Source: Actinernus sp. WN-2022 (lineage: Eukaryota > Cnidaria > Anthozoa > Actiniaria > Actinernidae). Taken from it: a DNA stretch of 64,000 bases. Below, piece by piece: positions 10,061 to 21,915 of this stretch. Below the pieces are notes generated by a model. That model was not told where the DNA came from. It searched no databases and worked only from the letters and a program-made list of their open reading frames with translations. Position 1 is the first letter of the stretch; each line of letters begins with the position of its first letter. The stretch spans positions 34,577,976-34,641,975 of the forward strand of contig JAOWCC010000019.1 in the NCBI GenBank assembly GCA_030867875.1. Direction: 5' to 3'. The position numbers were made by a program, and so were the translations under genes.

Positions 10061-13000
10061 GTGACGTCATGTGCAACCATCTATTGAAACGAACGGCGCT
10101 AACAATTCAAGTCACGTATATTTCCTTGTCTTATTTTGTTATTTATACCGTAAATAGATTCAAAACAGAAACAGGAATATAAAGCGAAAAAGAAGTTGAA
10201 ACCGAGGTCAGTGAATACGGCAAATCGCATAAAATATCAGCTAAAATTCGGTTCTTTCAAACAGCTGAAGTTCTTTCTCAGTAGGCTTCAGCGAACATTT
10301 GCCATGAGAAAAGGAAGCTTTCGTCGTGGGAATTGGACACACGGACTACCAAGAGTATTATGTTAATCAGTACTGTGACACAAAACCACGAAGTTCAAAA
10401 CAACGACACTAAAATGCCAAAAAACATCATTTAGAACACAAGCAATATAGTAACGCATGACACTGCGAGCCGCTTTCGCGTAAGTTTCATGCACCATTAG
10501 CTCTTAGTATAATAGTAAGATAGTAAATATCTGGTCAATATAAATTACGGGTTTACGATATTTAAATAAATATGTATTTTATTCAGAGGTTTGGAGTAGT
10601 CGAAGAAGTAATACCTAAAGCTAATTGCAGGTGAATAACTTCTATATGCCCTGTTTATATGGAGAAAACGTTGTCCCGGGGACGGGGTCCAGTGATCGGC
10701 TTGCGCATGCTCTGTGTGACCCAGGATGACCCGGTTGGGGGAGCGCCGGCCGACATTCTACCGCAGCTTGTCAACCATGTGCCCAAGCTCCCTGGGAGTA
10801 AACGGTTCACTGCCCCTGGTCCCACGGACAACTTTTCCCCATACCAACAGAGCCTAATAAATCTTTAAGGAGTGCGGTCGTGAATTTATAATGCTCATTT
10901 TGCAGTTGTCTATGAAATTTCTCTAGCCAACTTTATGTCGAGTACTTACGTCAGTCGAAGTGATGGGTGGAGCAAGCGATTTAATTATCCTATAAAATAG
11001 CTTAAAAAAAAGAAACAACATCAACCATAACTGTAGTAAAAGATAACACAGAATATTAGTCAAATCTACTCATTCAGTAGAACGAATTTTGCTGGGTTTT
11101 CGATAGTTTATCATCTGGAAAACACTATTTGCCGAAATTGTTTTTTTTAGTTGTCGTATCAACTGTTCCGACTGTGCAAACGCATGTCAGACGGCGGTTA
11201 CCACGGCACGGCAGATATATTATTCAAGTAATATTCAACTTTGCTCTATATATTTCTATGCAGATATTTCAGTCACAAAAGGTTGTCCCTGACAAACCGC
11301 AAACGACAAGCGTCATTCCTAGAGCGAAACGGATAAACTACAGTGTAATTCGAAAATCGATTCTCAGCAGATATTAATATTCGTCTTAAAGTTTGACCCC
11401 CCAAAAAGCAAAAACAAACAAATTCACCAGGCCTTCAGCTACAACCACAATCCATTTCGGTCTGGGGAATGCCGCCTGTCGTTTGCAGTTTGCCCAGGAC
11501 AACCTTTTTAAAATAGCTGTATTTACCAGCTGGCCCGCGCGTACGCGGCAACACTGACTTCGGATTGATTATTAGCCGGTAAGCCGTATATAATCAGCTA
11601 CTGTAGTAAAACTAAGGTAAGGCGTCTTCGACAAAACAGGAAACGTTCAACTACCGAAAACAGCAAAAGTAGAACTTGAGTAAGTTGAACTTAAATCACT
11701 TTTTCAATTATTATTTTAAGTAGCAAGCAAACACTATTCCGTGTTGAAGGGCCGTTGAGGTCTGTGTCCTTTATTGACAAAACTAGGAGAAAAACAGTTG
11801 GCACGTGATTCGTTTTCATAGCAGTTTAATTTAAATGCGCGTGCTGTACGTGTAGGTATTATTGGAACACGAAACAACCCAACACACTTAGCAACCTTCG
11901 TTGTACATTATATTGTCTGTTTAATATAGGTCTCATTGGTTATGGCAAGTTCGTCTCTGGCAGTTACCATAACCATATCAATATTTTAGAGGATGTTAAT
12001 AGACAGCATTTGCACATAAAACATTAACACGTACGTGAAGTATTCAAATTCTCTTCGAAAAACACTTTATCAAGGTTAATTTCTGCGGGTGTGCGTATAA
12101 ACCAGACGAATACATACATTCAAAACGTAGGTTTCGTAGGTATGCATCAATGCCAGAGGATAAAAATTTATCGGTCATATTAATTTCAAATTATGCAAAT
12201 TCAGGTCCATGAATTTTGTTTGACCAATCTTTTTATTTAGGAATTAAGTCTTCCCAAATTTTTGCTCATGGTTACTAATTTTTAATACGCCTCCTTAGAA
12301 GATAGATTTGAATAATACATTGTTTAAACTAACAGTATACTATGTTATTGCTAGCTCCCTGCTATCATCGAGGTAGGAATTCGATTTTTATTCGTGCAGC
12401 CAGGTGTCTTATCATACAGGCCGCGTCATGCAAAAAGGCCTGGGACGGCGATAAAGTTCAAACATTCGTGAGATGGTGTTTGTACCTTACGCTGAAGGCG
12501 ATATAGTTTGTGCCTTACGCTGAAGACGATATAGCCCATTTCTGAGTTCTCACATGTGTGGGAATCGGATTGTCGTTAGTCTACGAAAAAACGATACGAG
12601 AACCAGCCGAAGTGCGAAGTCACGCTAGGCAGCGTGAAAAATAAACTTTTTCGAGGGGTTTCCACGTACACGGAGAGTTTTTGTTTATAAGATGGTTTAT
12701 CGCTCCGTCGATTCAATTGCTTCATGACCGCCGCTCTTTCGCACAAATCAAGTAAGTTCGCCTTTGTCTTTCTTTCACCTCCACCAGTCAGCTGAAGACC
12801 GCCCTCTCGTAAACACTTTTTCAAATAATCTACTTCAAATATCGAAGAATTTTCATCTTGCAGTGTTTATGTAGCGACGCCGTTGGAAACCAATATTCGC
12901 ACGTTGCCTCGCTCTCGTGCCGTATTTTCGCACCAGTCCCCTGACCGCTATACTAGTGACATTTCAGTCTTAATGACCATGAGAAATTGACAACTGTTAC

Positions 13001-13516
13001 AAAAAATTGTTGTGAAATTCACTTAAGTATATGCAGACGCCCTGCTATGGATGATTTTGTTGTGTGGAACCCATTCATACGCGTTCGGATAATTTTGCTG
13101 GTGCCCTGCTATTCCATGACCTAGATGCCCCAGCTACTGCACTCTTGCATGTGGGACTCTTGAAGATCAGGTGTTAGGTCAATACGTGCGCACACGGGAT
13201 AGGGATAAACTATTCGCAGGAGGTCCTGCCAAATGCTACCTCCTACCCTTGTTATTTCTTTCTTTCCATTTTCTTTTTCTTAGCTTGTTTTGTTTACCAT
13301 TCGGTACAAATGAATTCGCCATGCTTCTCGCACTAGTGACAGATCGCCAGCATTTAAATGTATTAAATCAGTAATCAACCTGAAAATATATCTTAGTTAT
13401 GTAAGTAAAAATATAAGTTTAAGGAAGTAATTATCCGGGAATTCTCTAAAGGTCTAACTGTTAAAACCGTAAAAATATTACATTCTACTCAACTGGGTGC
13501 TGGTTCAGCTGCGCGA
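10061..13516. other. Intergenic stretch without a supported gene
   Basis: Several short frames exist (10659-10868, 11129-11377, 12576-12824 minus, 13171-13374), but none shows a domain, splice support or partner exon. The first is unusually GC-rich for this region. At 12478-12535 a phrase TGTGCCTTACGCTGAAGACG is duplicated in tandem. Nothing else is identified. Confidence 0.4.
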
Positions 13517-14099
13517 TACAGTACTTACCCGCTTATAAGAACCTACGTTTTTCCAAGTTAGCCTAAACAGGTTCTTATATAAATGGTGCTTAGTGGAGTT
13601 TTAGGCTATTTAGGTTCTTAAACAGGTTCTTATTTTTATAAGAAAGATACGATACCAGTGGCTGGTAGAAGGGCGGCATGTATATTAATTTAATGCCAAA
13701 ACCGGCCTGGCCTTTGGACAGTATGTGATCATGACCCATTTTAGTAGATATTTCAATTCTCAGTATCAGGCTAAATGTTGATCAGTTTAATAATATATAT
13801 ATATATGTAAAAAAAAAATTTCTAAACACTTTAAGATAATAACTAAAACCTTTTACAAGGTTTTCATACATTATTTATACCAAATTTAGAGAGTTTTATA
13901 GTGTATACATGTTTAAGTTAACTACTTTTGAGAGTCATGTCTTATCTTTGCCTGAAGATCTTTAAGGTTCATTTTCTAAAATAAGAACCTGTTTCAAATT
14001 TTAGGCTAAATAGGTTCTTATGTAAAGGGAGTCTAAATTGATATTTTTAGGCTAACAGGTTCTTAAATTCTAGGTTCTTATAAGAGGGTAAGTACTGTA
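13517..14099. mobile_element. MITE with iterated AGGTTCTTAT motifs
   Basis: The ends ACAGTACTTACCCGCTTATA and TATAAGAGGGTAAGTACTGT are inverted complements with one mismatch. Both ends carry several copies of AGGTTCTTAT and the phrase TTTTAGGCTAAATAGG in inverted arrangement; the centre is AT-rich with a TA microsatellite. Length 583 bp, no coding capacity. Confidence 0.8.
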
Positions 14100-14157
14100 A
14101 TCAACATTTTCATCCAAATGAAAAAGTTGTAATAACAATAACAAGTCCGAATCGTGT

Positions 14158-14247
14158 ACAGCAAAGCTGATACGATGTGGTACTCTTACAATGATACTAC
14201 GGCAAAGCTGATACGATGTGGTACTCTAACTTACAATGATACTACGG
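14158..14247. repeat. Tandem duplication of ~46 bp
   Basis: GCAAAGCTGATACGATGTGG followed by TACTCT and CAATGATACTACG occurs twice in direct succession with small differences. Confidence 0.8.
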
Positions 14248-15150
14248 CTAGCTAGACCTGACACAGAAAGGTGCTCGCACAAGAATGCAGTCATGGACAG
14301 CTGTTTCGTCCTCATTTGGACTCGTCAGCACGACATAGCAAACAATATGAGCTTCGGCGAGAACCTACTGTTCATAAGGCCACTGTCTGGTACTCCAGTG
14401 TGGAGCTCAGAGAATATGCTTGGTTATCCGGTGTCACACAAAGATATACGCGTGTGGTAGAAAGCCAGAAAGCCAAGCAAAACGCAACCTTAATGTGTCA
14501 GTACCAAAGTTGGATCGTGTTATCCAGCAATGTACGATAGTTTGACCTGCTTTAAGAGATGAACGAGATGTTGATGCATAGAAGATATTGGGAAGCTGAC
14601 TACTGTTGCCGTTATAGCTATGAGAATGGCCGAATTTTAGTAGTCACCAATGCTATTTCGTTTTGGTAAGGCGGCTATTCCAGGTATTTCTGGCTCAAAG
14701 TTAGTTCGCATGCTCGTCAATTATACTGATCTCGACTGCCAACATACATAAACATAGAAGCCGTGGCCAGCCATTGACCTTCTTAGGGGGAGGGGATGAA
14801 TGTTTTCAAAAAAAATATGTCTTGTTGCCAAATAAATATCCTACAAAGCAACACAAACAAAAATAAATATCATGCAAGTGCTTTGAATCAAAAACATAAA
14901 AAATATATAAAATGCGTGCACATGTATTACCTAAAAAATGACCGCAGTTTGAGGGCTAAAAAAGAAAATTCATACTCACACTAGATCATCCCCCTCCCCA
15001 AGAAGTTCAAAAGTTGGCTACTTACATCAATCCATTTTTTTTTATGCCAAGATGGTACGCGCGTCATAGAAAGACTGAAACCTTTTCCCTACCCCGCTCC
15101 CCCTAAAAAGTTCAGTGGATAACCCCAAAACGGTAAGCACCCCCGTGACC
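14248..15150. other. Unassigned stretch
   Basis: Overlapping short open frames at 14236-14540 show no known motif and sit beside the tandem duplication. The rest is AT-rich with no recognised gene. Confidence 0.35.
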
Positions 15151-15500
15151 ACACCTCGGCAAAACGTCACGCGCATGCGTATTTGCTATTTCTTGTTGGC
15201 GCGCGGCCGCCCCCAGTTTCCCGCGAAAACTGAAATGAAACAACAGGCAAATGCCGTGATTTTAAAATTTCTGCTTAAAAGTTTCCATTTGTGAGCTGTT
15301 TTGTCAAAAAATAAGAGAACTACTTAAAAGATAAGCCTAATACTTTAACAGGTTGAATTTTTTTAAATTTGTAATTCACTGTGAGTTTACTAAGTTATAA
15401 AATTATTTACTAAAAAAAGTTGAAGCCCTCGGTAATTTGTATTTGATAGGAGAGCCTTCGTTCTTTCTGCCAGCGGAGCATACCGTTTCGCCGCGGTGTA
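15151..15500. mobile_element. 350-bp MITE, copy 1
   Basis: Bounded by CACACCTCGGCAAAACGT and CGCCGCGGTGTA, imperfect inverted ends. The whole is the reverse complement of 37001-37350 at high similarity, including GGCGCGCGGCCGC and TTTCCCGCGAAAACTGAAAT. A partial relative lies at 39165-39370. Confidence 0.85.
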
Positions 15501-15976
15501 CCCCGTGGCTGTTGTTGCAAACGTAATCTAATGGAAGCGTATTTATTTATTTTCAGTTGTTATTTAAAGTTGCCTACAAAGTAACTCTTCTATGATTTAT
15601 TGAAATGCGAAGAACAAAGTTGATATATTGTTGCTTATAAAAATATTCAAGGTATTTATGCTTTCCCCAAGCTTTTTCTCTCCTTTTAGTTGTTTCTTTT
15701 TCATCTGTGGACCTGTCGGGTAAGTTGGTATTTTGCATGACTTACATACTATTTATACACAAACAACACTTACTACATTTCGGCTCACAACACACCGAAA
15801 AATTGTGTTATTCGCATCCGTTTTAAAGTAGTTTTTTGTTTCGACAGTCAAAAAACAAACCGCTTCATTTATGTCGAAGCATTTGTCCCTAAATGTCAGG
15901 CAGCTCGAGAAATTTGCATGTCTCGCACTATGTTTGCTGAAGATATCTCAGGATAAGACAAAACTCATGTATTTGA

Positions 15977-16285
15977 TTAATGTGGCCACGAAAATGGAAT
16001 TTTTATTAAATTCACAACATACTTAGTAAGTGAATTGATATAGTAAATACAAAATGATGGAGTATCTTCAGCGGGCGACAAAACGGGTGCTTCTTGGTGT
16101 AGCAGATTCATTGTTTGATTCATTTTTTCTAGGGTTAGGCTTCTTTCTATTTCAGGGTATTGTTTTGCTTTAGAAGACAATAGTTTTCTTTGTTTTACGT
16201 CATGTGGTGATCTGTAACACCAATAACCCCCGACAAAACACGCCACAAGCCATAGAAACGATGTGGAAGCCAAAAAAACTTTCAT
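15977..16285 (-). CDS. Putative small secreted or membrane protein ORF
   Basis: 102 codons on the minus strand. Residues 1-24 (MKVFLASTSFLWLVACFVGG and on) form a signal peptide or membrane anchor, followed by a basic and polar stretch (SPHDVKQRKLLSSKAKQ, EKMNQTMNLLHQE). The last ~20 codons run toward the inverted repeat; a possible donor AA|GTATGT at 16022 could end the coding part earlier. Upstream, an ATGGCGGAC and stop lie in the presumed leader near 16400. Family unknown; it could be a separate gene or the continuation of the two exons to its right. Confidence 0.4.
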   Translation of the reverse strand: MKVFLASTSFLWLVACFVGGYWCYRSPHDVKQRKLLSSKAKQYPEIERSLTLEKMNQTMNLLHQEAPVLSPAEDTPSFCIYYINSLTKYVVNLIKIPFSWPH

Positions 16286-16579
16286 TTTCTCAAAGGCTTA
16301 CATCAGGTTTTGAGTTTTGAGTTTTCTCATCCGTGCAACTCCTCTACTCTCTATTTAGGTTGTATAGCGTTGATGGTTACATTTACTTTAAATTGTCCGC
16401 CATTTTGATATAATCGATCGTCCCCCAATATTATCCCCCTCGGTATAAAATTGTCACAATATACGTCATTTTCTATTGTTCTCGGCTACGATTGGCGCGA
16501 GGTTTTAAGTAATGTTTCATATTCGAGTCACCGGATTCGACGAGGTTTTCAAACTCCGCATTTGAAATTATCACGAGGA

Positions 16580-17115
16580 TTTTGAAAGTCCTGTCGAATC
16601 CATGACCGCGTAAGAAAAAGCCACGAGCTCCTAAATACAGGAATCGCTCACTTAATTAATTGATGAAATGACAATATAAACTAACTAAAATCCTACCCTG
16701 AACCATAAAAAAACCCTAACCGGTCAGTAAACAAGATCTTACCCACCTAGAGCTAGGGTTCTCAAGAAAATGTTGAGGTAAAAAAAATTGAGATTTACTG
16801 GAACTCGAACCCCGATCCTCCTACTCATAAGGCAAACGTCGCAACCACTACACTGAACAACGATCGTCGCTCAATTACTGTCAAATTTGTACATTTTAAA
16901 ACCACTGCTAATTTTAGTTAGTTTATATGGTCATTCCGGGTAGACGTCATCTCATTAATGCATTATCCTCCATGGCGCCTTTCTATCACAACAACATACA
17001 TATATAGAGAATATACACAGTCTGTGAGTTGTTAGTAAAGAAAAAAGTTATTTTATTCAAATTATTGGAAAGTCGAATTAATTAGATGACGTCTACCCGG
17101 GAATCGACCCAGGCT
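16580..17115. repeat. Foldback-related segment with tRNA-like insert
   Basis: 16595-16625 (CATGACCGCGTAAGAAAAAG) and 16945-17115 match the centre and arms of the 9474-10060 element. Between them, on the minus strand, 16790-16870 has a box A-like TGTAGTGGTT and box B-like GGGGTTCGAGTTCC, a tRNA-derived remnant without acceptor-stem pairing. Confidence 0.6.
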
Positions 17116-17168
17116 ATTCGTATTGTAGTGTATATATAGCAGTAAAAAATAAGAATAAAAATACCTAC

Positions 17169-17243
17169 CTTCACTATCGCCAGAATTTACATGCGACATT
17201 TCCTTCTTCCACTCTGCTTCGTCGTCGTTTTCAAGAGTAATAC
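17169..17243 (-). CDS. Second exon of unidentified minus-strand gene
   Basis: 75 nt between acceptor AATTTTTTGTTTAG and donor GTGAAG|GTAGGT on the minus strand, phase 1 in and out. With the preceding exon it reads FSEGITLENDDEAEWKKEMS and HVNSGDSE, continuing the acidic character. The next exon is uncertain: CCTTTGAGAAAATG at 16298-16285 would fit the phase and lead into the ORF below, but its acceptor context is poor in pyrimidines. Confidence 0.65.
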
Positions 17244-17348
17244 CTAAACAAAAAATTAAAAACACGTGCTTAGACGATACACATCTTCACAAAGATTTTC
17301 TTGACTAGAACGACACTTTCAAATAGCCCAAAGTTTACAGTTTAATAC

Positions 17349-17504
17349 CTTCGCTAAATTCATAGACCATTTCTTTTGGCGTATTGATACGAAATGAGCA
17401 TTGTGTAAGGAATGTCGTCTCGTCATCTTCAGAACTACTATCCGCTAGGGCTGTCACGCTTCCGACACGAAAGCCTATATGGCAACGAATTGATTTTCGA
17501 CAAA
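17349..17504 (-). CDS. Exon of unidentified minus-strand gene
   Basis: The minus strand has acceptor TTGATTGTAATGTGCAG and donor GCGAAG|GTATTA around 156 nt, entering in phase 1 and leaving in phase 1. It encodes GFRVGSVTALADSSSEDDET, then TFLTQCSFRINTPKEMVYEF, an acidic and serine-rich region followed by mixed polar sequence. It joins in frame to 17169-17243. I do not recognise the family. The upstream exon was not found; a SINE tail lies just beyond the acceptor side. Confidence 0.65.
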
Positions 17505-17568
17505 CTGCACATTACAATCAATATGTAAATTTCTTACTTGTGAAAAGGTATTCAGTAAATTCGCTAAA

Positions 17569-17633
17569 TTCCAATTCGATCTGTGGATTAGCCGAGACCT
17601 GGCTTTGATCAGCCCCTATGGTTGTTTCAGGTC
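17569..17633 (+). repeat. SINE family A, 3' fragment
   Basis: AATTCCAATTCGATCTGTGG to GGTTGTTTCAGGTCTCGTTA is the 3' body of the SINE seen whole at 43969-44216. Confidence 0.85.
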
Positions 17634-18833
17634 TCGTTAGAATTTTTCTACCAACCAATGAAAAACCAAACTGTATTGGGTCCTGATTACTGTGACAGCT
17701 CTTTTCAAAGAAAAACAATAGCCGTAAATCCAAATAATCAACCACAAAGCGACGAATTTCTTTCTCCCTATCACCAATTTTATGAAAGAGAAAGAAGACG
17801 ATGTTGTCCTGATTAGTAAGACAGCTCTTTTCAAAGAAAAAGAATAGCTGCAAAACAACGTAATTAAGCATTAGGCCAGGTTTAAAAAAACTTTTGTTTG
17901 GCGTTCTTTTGGAAGCCGCCTCCTATGTCTTTTGTATACTTGCAAATATGACAAAAAGAGCCACAAATAACCAAATAAAAGAAAATTGGGCCGCTAAACA
18001 TAAGTTTTTTTACTTGGTCTTAAAAGCAATTAATTTCACTCTTAGCTTATCGCCAATATTATGCAAGAGAGAAAAACGATGGGTTTTGACGAGGATCAGT
18101 GATTATATTAGATAATGTACGCCCTCGGATGCCTGCATTATATATACCCAATAATGCTGCGTGTCGAAGTAATAGCCCACTTCCGCGATATGCTTTACTT
18201 GTCGCGCACAAAGGTTTCAATACGAGGCTCCGTGCTAAATTAAATTGCTAAGAATTGTAGCAAAAGACAATAGGCTGCGGCATGAGCATTTTTGCTCGAA
18301 TTCTTGGTTTGCACCCACTCCCTGGGGATTTAAGGGACAAAGACGTGGCGGCCATGACATTCCATTTTCGTGGCCACATTAATCAAATACATGAGTTTTG
18401 TCTTATCCTGAGATATCTTCAGCAAACATAGTGCGAGACATGCAAATTTCTCGAGCTGCCTGACATTTAGGGACAAATGCTTCGACATAAATGAAGTTTG
18501 TTTTTTGACTGTCGAAACAAAAAACTACTTTAAAACGGATGCGAATAACACAATTTTTCGGTGTGTTGTGAGCCGAAATGTAGTAAGTGTTGTTTGTGTA
18601 TAAATAGTATGTAAGTCATGCAAAATACCAACTTACCCGACAGGTCCACAGATGAAAAATGAAATTACGAGAAAGAAGAATAGAAAATTAGCACCTTTTA
18701 CATTCCTTTGCCGTTCATGCTATCGTTCTTAGCCGAAGCAGCACTGAAACAGCTTCTACTATTCATTAATTATACATGCAGGTATGACTTTATGTATGCA
18801 TGTTTCTATTGTTCGTAATTAAGAGTATTGCAG

Positions 18834-19095
18834 GTATGCAGTATGCAAGTATGTTTGATGTAAGCATTGTTTCTATTGCTTGTAATTAAGAGTATTGCAG
18901 GTATGCAGTATGCAGGTATGTTTGATGTAAGCATTGTTTCTATTGTTTGTAATTAAGAGTATTGCAGGTATGCAGTATGCAAGTATGTTTGATGTAAGCA
19001 TTGTTTCTATTGTTTGTAATTAAGAGTATTGCAGGTATGCAAGTATGTTTGATGTAAGCATTGTTTCTATTGCTTGTAATTAAGAGTATTGTTGG
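18834..19095. repeat. 67-bp minisatellite
   Basis: About four units of 59-67 bp, each with AAGTATGTTTGATGTAAGCA, TTGTTTCTATTG and GTAATTAAGAGTATTGCAG, differ by a few bases and by loss of one GTATGCA phrase. The minus-strand frame across it is repeat translation. Confidence 0.9.
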
Positions 19096-19159
19096 ACTAT
19101 TGCGTATAGCTATCCCGTTCATAGATTATTGTTTTTGGGACCGGAGATTCAATAGTGTT

Positions 19160-19230
19160 GTTGGTAATTAAGGGAGTGGTTACAAACCTTTGAGTTCTGA
19201 GAAAGAAGGTTCGAATCCCATCACTTCACT
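19160..19230 (+). repeat. tRNA-like remnant
   Basis: GGGAGTGGTTACAAACC and GGTTCGAATCCC resemble pol III boxes A and B at tRNA-like spacing, but no acceptor stem pairs. Likely a SINE head fragment rather than a tRNA gene. Confidence 0.35.
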
Positions 19231-19495
19231 TCTTTACTATTGACATGACTCGGTTATTATGGACAGGAGTTACACATTTCAAAGTCCCTAGTAGTTTAAA
19301 TCTTAAAGTTTTCTAACTTTGAAGTGTAGTCGAACTCTTCACGAGAGAGTATTCAACGGGAGTTTCAAAGTATGTCACGTGGTACAAATTGAGATCTCCT
19401 ATTGGTAATTGTTCATGAATAATTGATGAGTAGTAGAAAAATGTTTCAAAATCCTACAACGCTTTTCGTGTTGTACGCAGCAGTCGTAATTTATT

Positions 19496-19546
19496 AGCCG
19501 GGACCTGGCTTTGATCAGCCCCCATGGTTGTTTCAGGTCTCGTTAG
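19496..19546 (+). repeat. SINE family A, 3' fragment
   Basis: AGCCGGGACCTGGCTTTGAT to CAGGTCTCGTTAGAAATTC matches the 3' end of the SINE at 43969-44216. Confidence 0.85.
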
Positions 19547-19549
19547 AAA

Positions 19550-21915
19550 TTCAGAATTCAGAGTCGTAAGCAAGTTGTAGTTAATTTATATGGAAGCAAT
19601 TCGTGTTGCGAGCATGTAAGCTGATTGCACGCGACAAAATTGTAAGGTGCGATCCAGTGATTCGAAGTGAAACAGTATGAAATGGCCATTTAATATGTCG
19701 AGAAGTTCACCATTAGTATACGAGTATAATCAATGCAGTTCGCCGTCTCAAACGGAACGTGTTACACAAAAGAAACCCACTCCAGAATTGTGTTGCATCA
19801 GCTTGACACTTGACCACTTGGACCGCAGTGAAAATTATTTCCTTAATTAGATTGGTAAAATTATTTCCTTAATTAGATTATTTCCTTAATTAGATTGGTA
19901 AATGAGTTAACTCAGTTTATTTTTTACAAATCAAATTTTACTTAGATTCAATATATAGTCCAGAAGGAGACCATCTAATGGCTCCTGAGTCCAGTCAGAA
20001 ACAATACATGGTGTAGTTTGGTCGTATATCGGGAATAACAGGGCCCATGCGGTGTTTGTGAACTACAATTTAAATCTTCACTCCCCAGTTTGGAATAAAT
20101 TAGGATTTTTGAAAAATAAATTATTTTTTTAGGATTCTTGGTTTCACCATAATCGGAATTCATAAGACTTTTTAAGTTCTTCATCACTGAGTCACCTTCA
20201 TTAGTTGTTCTACAAAATCGATAACTGAAACTGAAAGCTCTTAATCTCGTTACCCGGTATCTTCTCGCTAGTATTACCCGGCGCTTAGTGCCGCGGTATA
20301 ACAGCACGGTAATCCCTATAACTATAAGAGTCTTTGAATGGAGCTTGGTCGATTCTAAGCTATATGATTTCCAATTTGTTAATATGTTAATTTATCAATA
20401 AATTTGATTCATGGTCGTATTCTCTGGCTTCAAGGTGACTTTCGCTTGATAACGGTTTGAATATTTTTAGGGTTTTATTAGATTTATTTTTAATTATGAC
20501 ACTCAGATAGTTTGGTTGTTGGCATACCCGACCTAATCTGCGAAAAGGATTGGAGAACGGCCAAAAATATATACACGAACGCCATAACAACTGATATAAA
20601 AACTTGATGGACGCATGCGTCGACGACTGACTTTCCCTCACTTGACATTCGGCTCATGCAAAAAAACCTCTTACGCTATACGATTGGTTGGTGTTTATGA
20701 AAGAAAACAGCATCTTCGTGAGTTTTAATTTCAGAAAAACAAATATCTGGGAAAGGATCTCGGCTGATTTAGAGTGCTCGCATTGATTACACCAGCGATG
20801 TCCCGCAATCGAAAATTTATTAAAGGCGATGGTGTTAAATGATTAATCAACTTCTTAACCTCAAATCTGATAAGCAGGATAGGCTAATTATCTTCATTTC
20901 TAGTCTTTTCGACCCTTTTACACTTTTCTTGGAGCTGTCACGCAAGTATTTTAAACCTGAGCAATAAGGAAAGTCGCTGAAATTGATAACGGTTAACTAT
21001 GAATAGATACCACGAATTCTCCGGCGAAATCAGTTCCTCCTGCAGTGGTTCAACCGCACACATTTGATGAGCTGATAAAGGTTTTAGTTTTGTCTTAATC
21101 CTATAAGTTCGAGATTGGCTGCATAATCTTTATACATCCGCAAATGATCGAAACGCTACAAGAATGAAATAGGTTTACAGGGAAGCCACACGACAGAAAC
21201 ATCTTCGCAGTTGGTATCTAGAGATCGATTCTCAGAACGGTTCCAACTGAGGCTGTTAAACAATATCAGTTCAGGGAAAAGTCAACAACTGCGCCTGTAA
21301 TTTTTAATTTGCAAGTCGCGCAGATGTCTTTTAGTAAATAAAAGGACAAGAATCCGAACAGTACATTTAATGAGACCTTTTTTATAGTACTTGATGTTGT
21401 CATGACAACTGTTCAAGGCGCCAATCCCGTTCATTCATGAGCTATCCCTAAGCTTACCCTTACAATTATTGGACCAAATTATTAAATTCAACAGCTCGTC
21501 GGAGTTTCCGAGAAGGCAAATGTCAGTCTTGTAATAATAACCTTTACTTTCTATTATCAGATAAAAGCTGCTACAGAGACTAGCGTCGAGTTTCGCCGAA
21601 TTTCTCTGATGTTGTCTGCCCGTATAAAGCCTCCTGGAGCATTAACTGGCAAAGAGTGGTCGCCAGTCTGAATTGCTAATGATAATTGCCACAGCTACGA
21701 ATGTGTTCCACATCGCCGGATTGAATCAACTTCACCCCTTACAGACTTGGTGAACGATCGGCGGAAATCCTAGGGCATATGAATCCTATGTGTTTTTACT
21801 TGTAGAAAGCGTGAAAAAAATCAATGGGTTAGATTCAATACCAACAACGGTTGTAGAAGAATATTTAAAATACAGCTGAGTCGATGGTGATCTCATTGGA
21901 TCCTATATCGTTTAA
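19550..21915. other. Upstream flank of the exchanger gene
   Basis: Short frames at 19975-20307 and 20387-20641 (minus) lack motifs or splice support. A short local repeat (TTTCCTTAATTAGATT) occurs at 19840-19900. This region should contain the exchanger promoter or upstream untranslated exons, but no TATA or initiator could be singled out. Confidence 0.4.

Larger units (their letters stand above)
15697..18659. mobile_element. 3-kb segment with ~300-bp inverted repeats carrying minus-strand exons
   Basis: 15697-16000 and 18359-18659 are almost exact reverse complements (outer TTTTTCATCTGTGGACCTGT, inner GTGGCCACGAAAATGGAAT). Each arm contains CTGTCGG|GTAAGTTGG reading inward, a splice-donor-like site. 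Between the arms are two good minus-strand exons, a small minus-strand ORF, a SINE tail and part of a foldback. It may be a transposable element that captured gene pieces or a local inverted duplication; no target duplication was identified. Confidence 0.75.

Noticed and set aside
18834..19095. CRISPR-like array of ~67-bp units
   Set aside because: Units are contiguous without unique spacers, and the genome is eukaryotic; it is a minisatellite.
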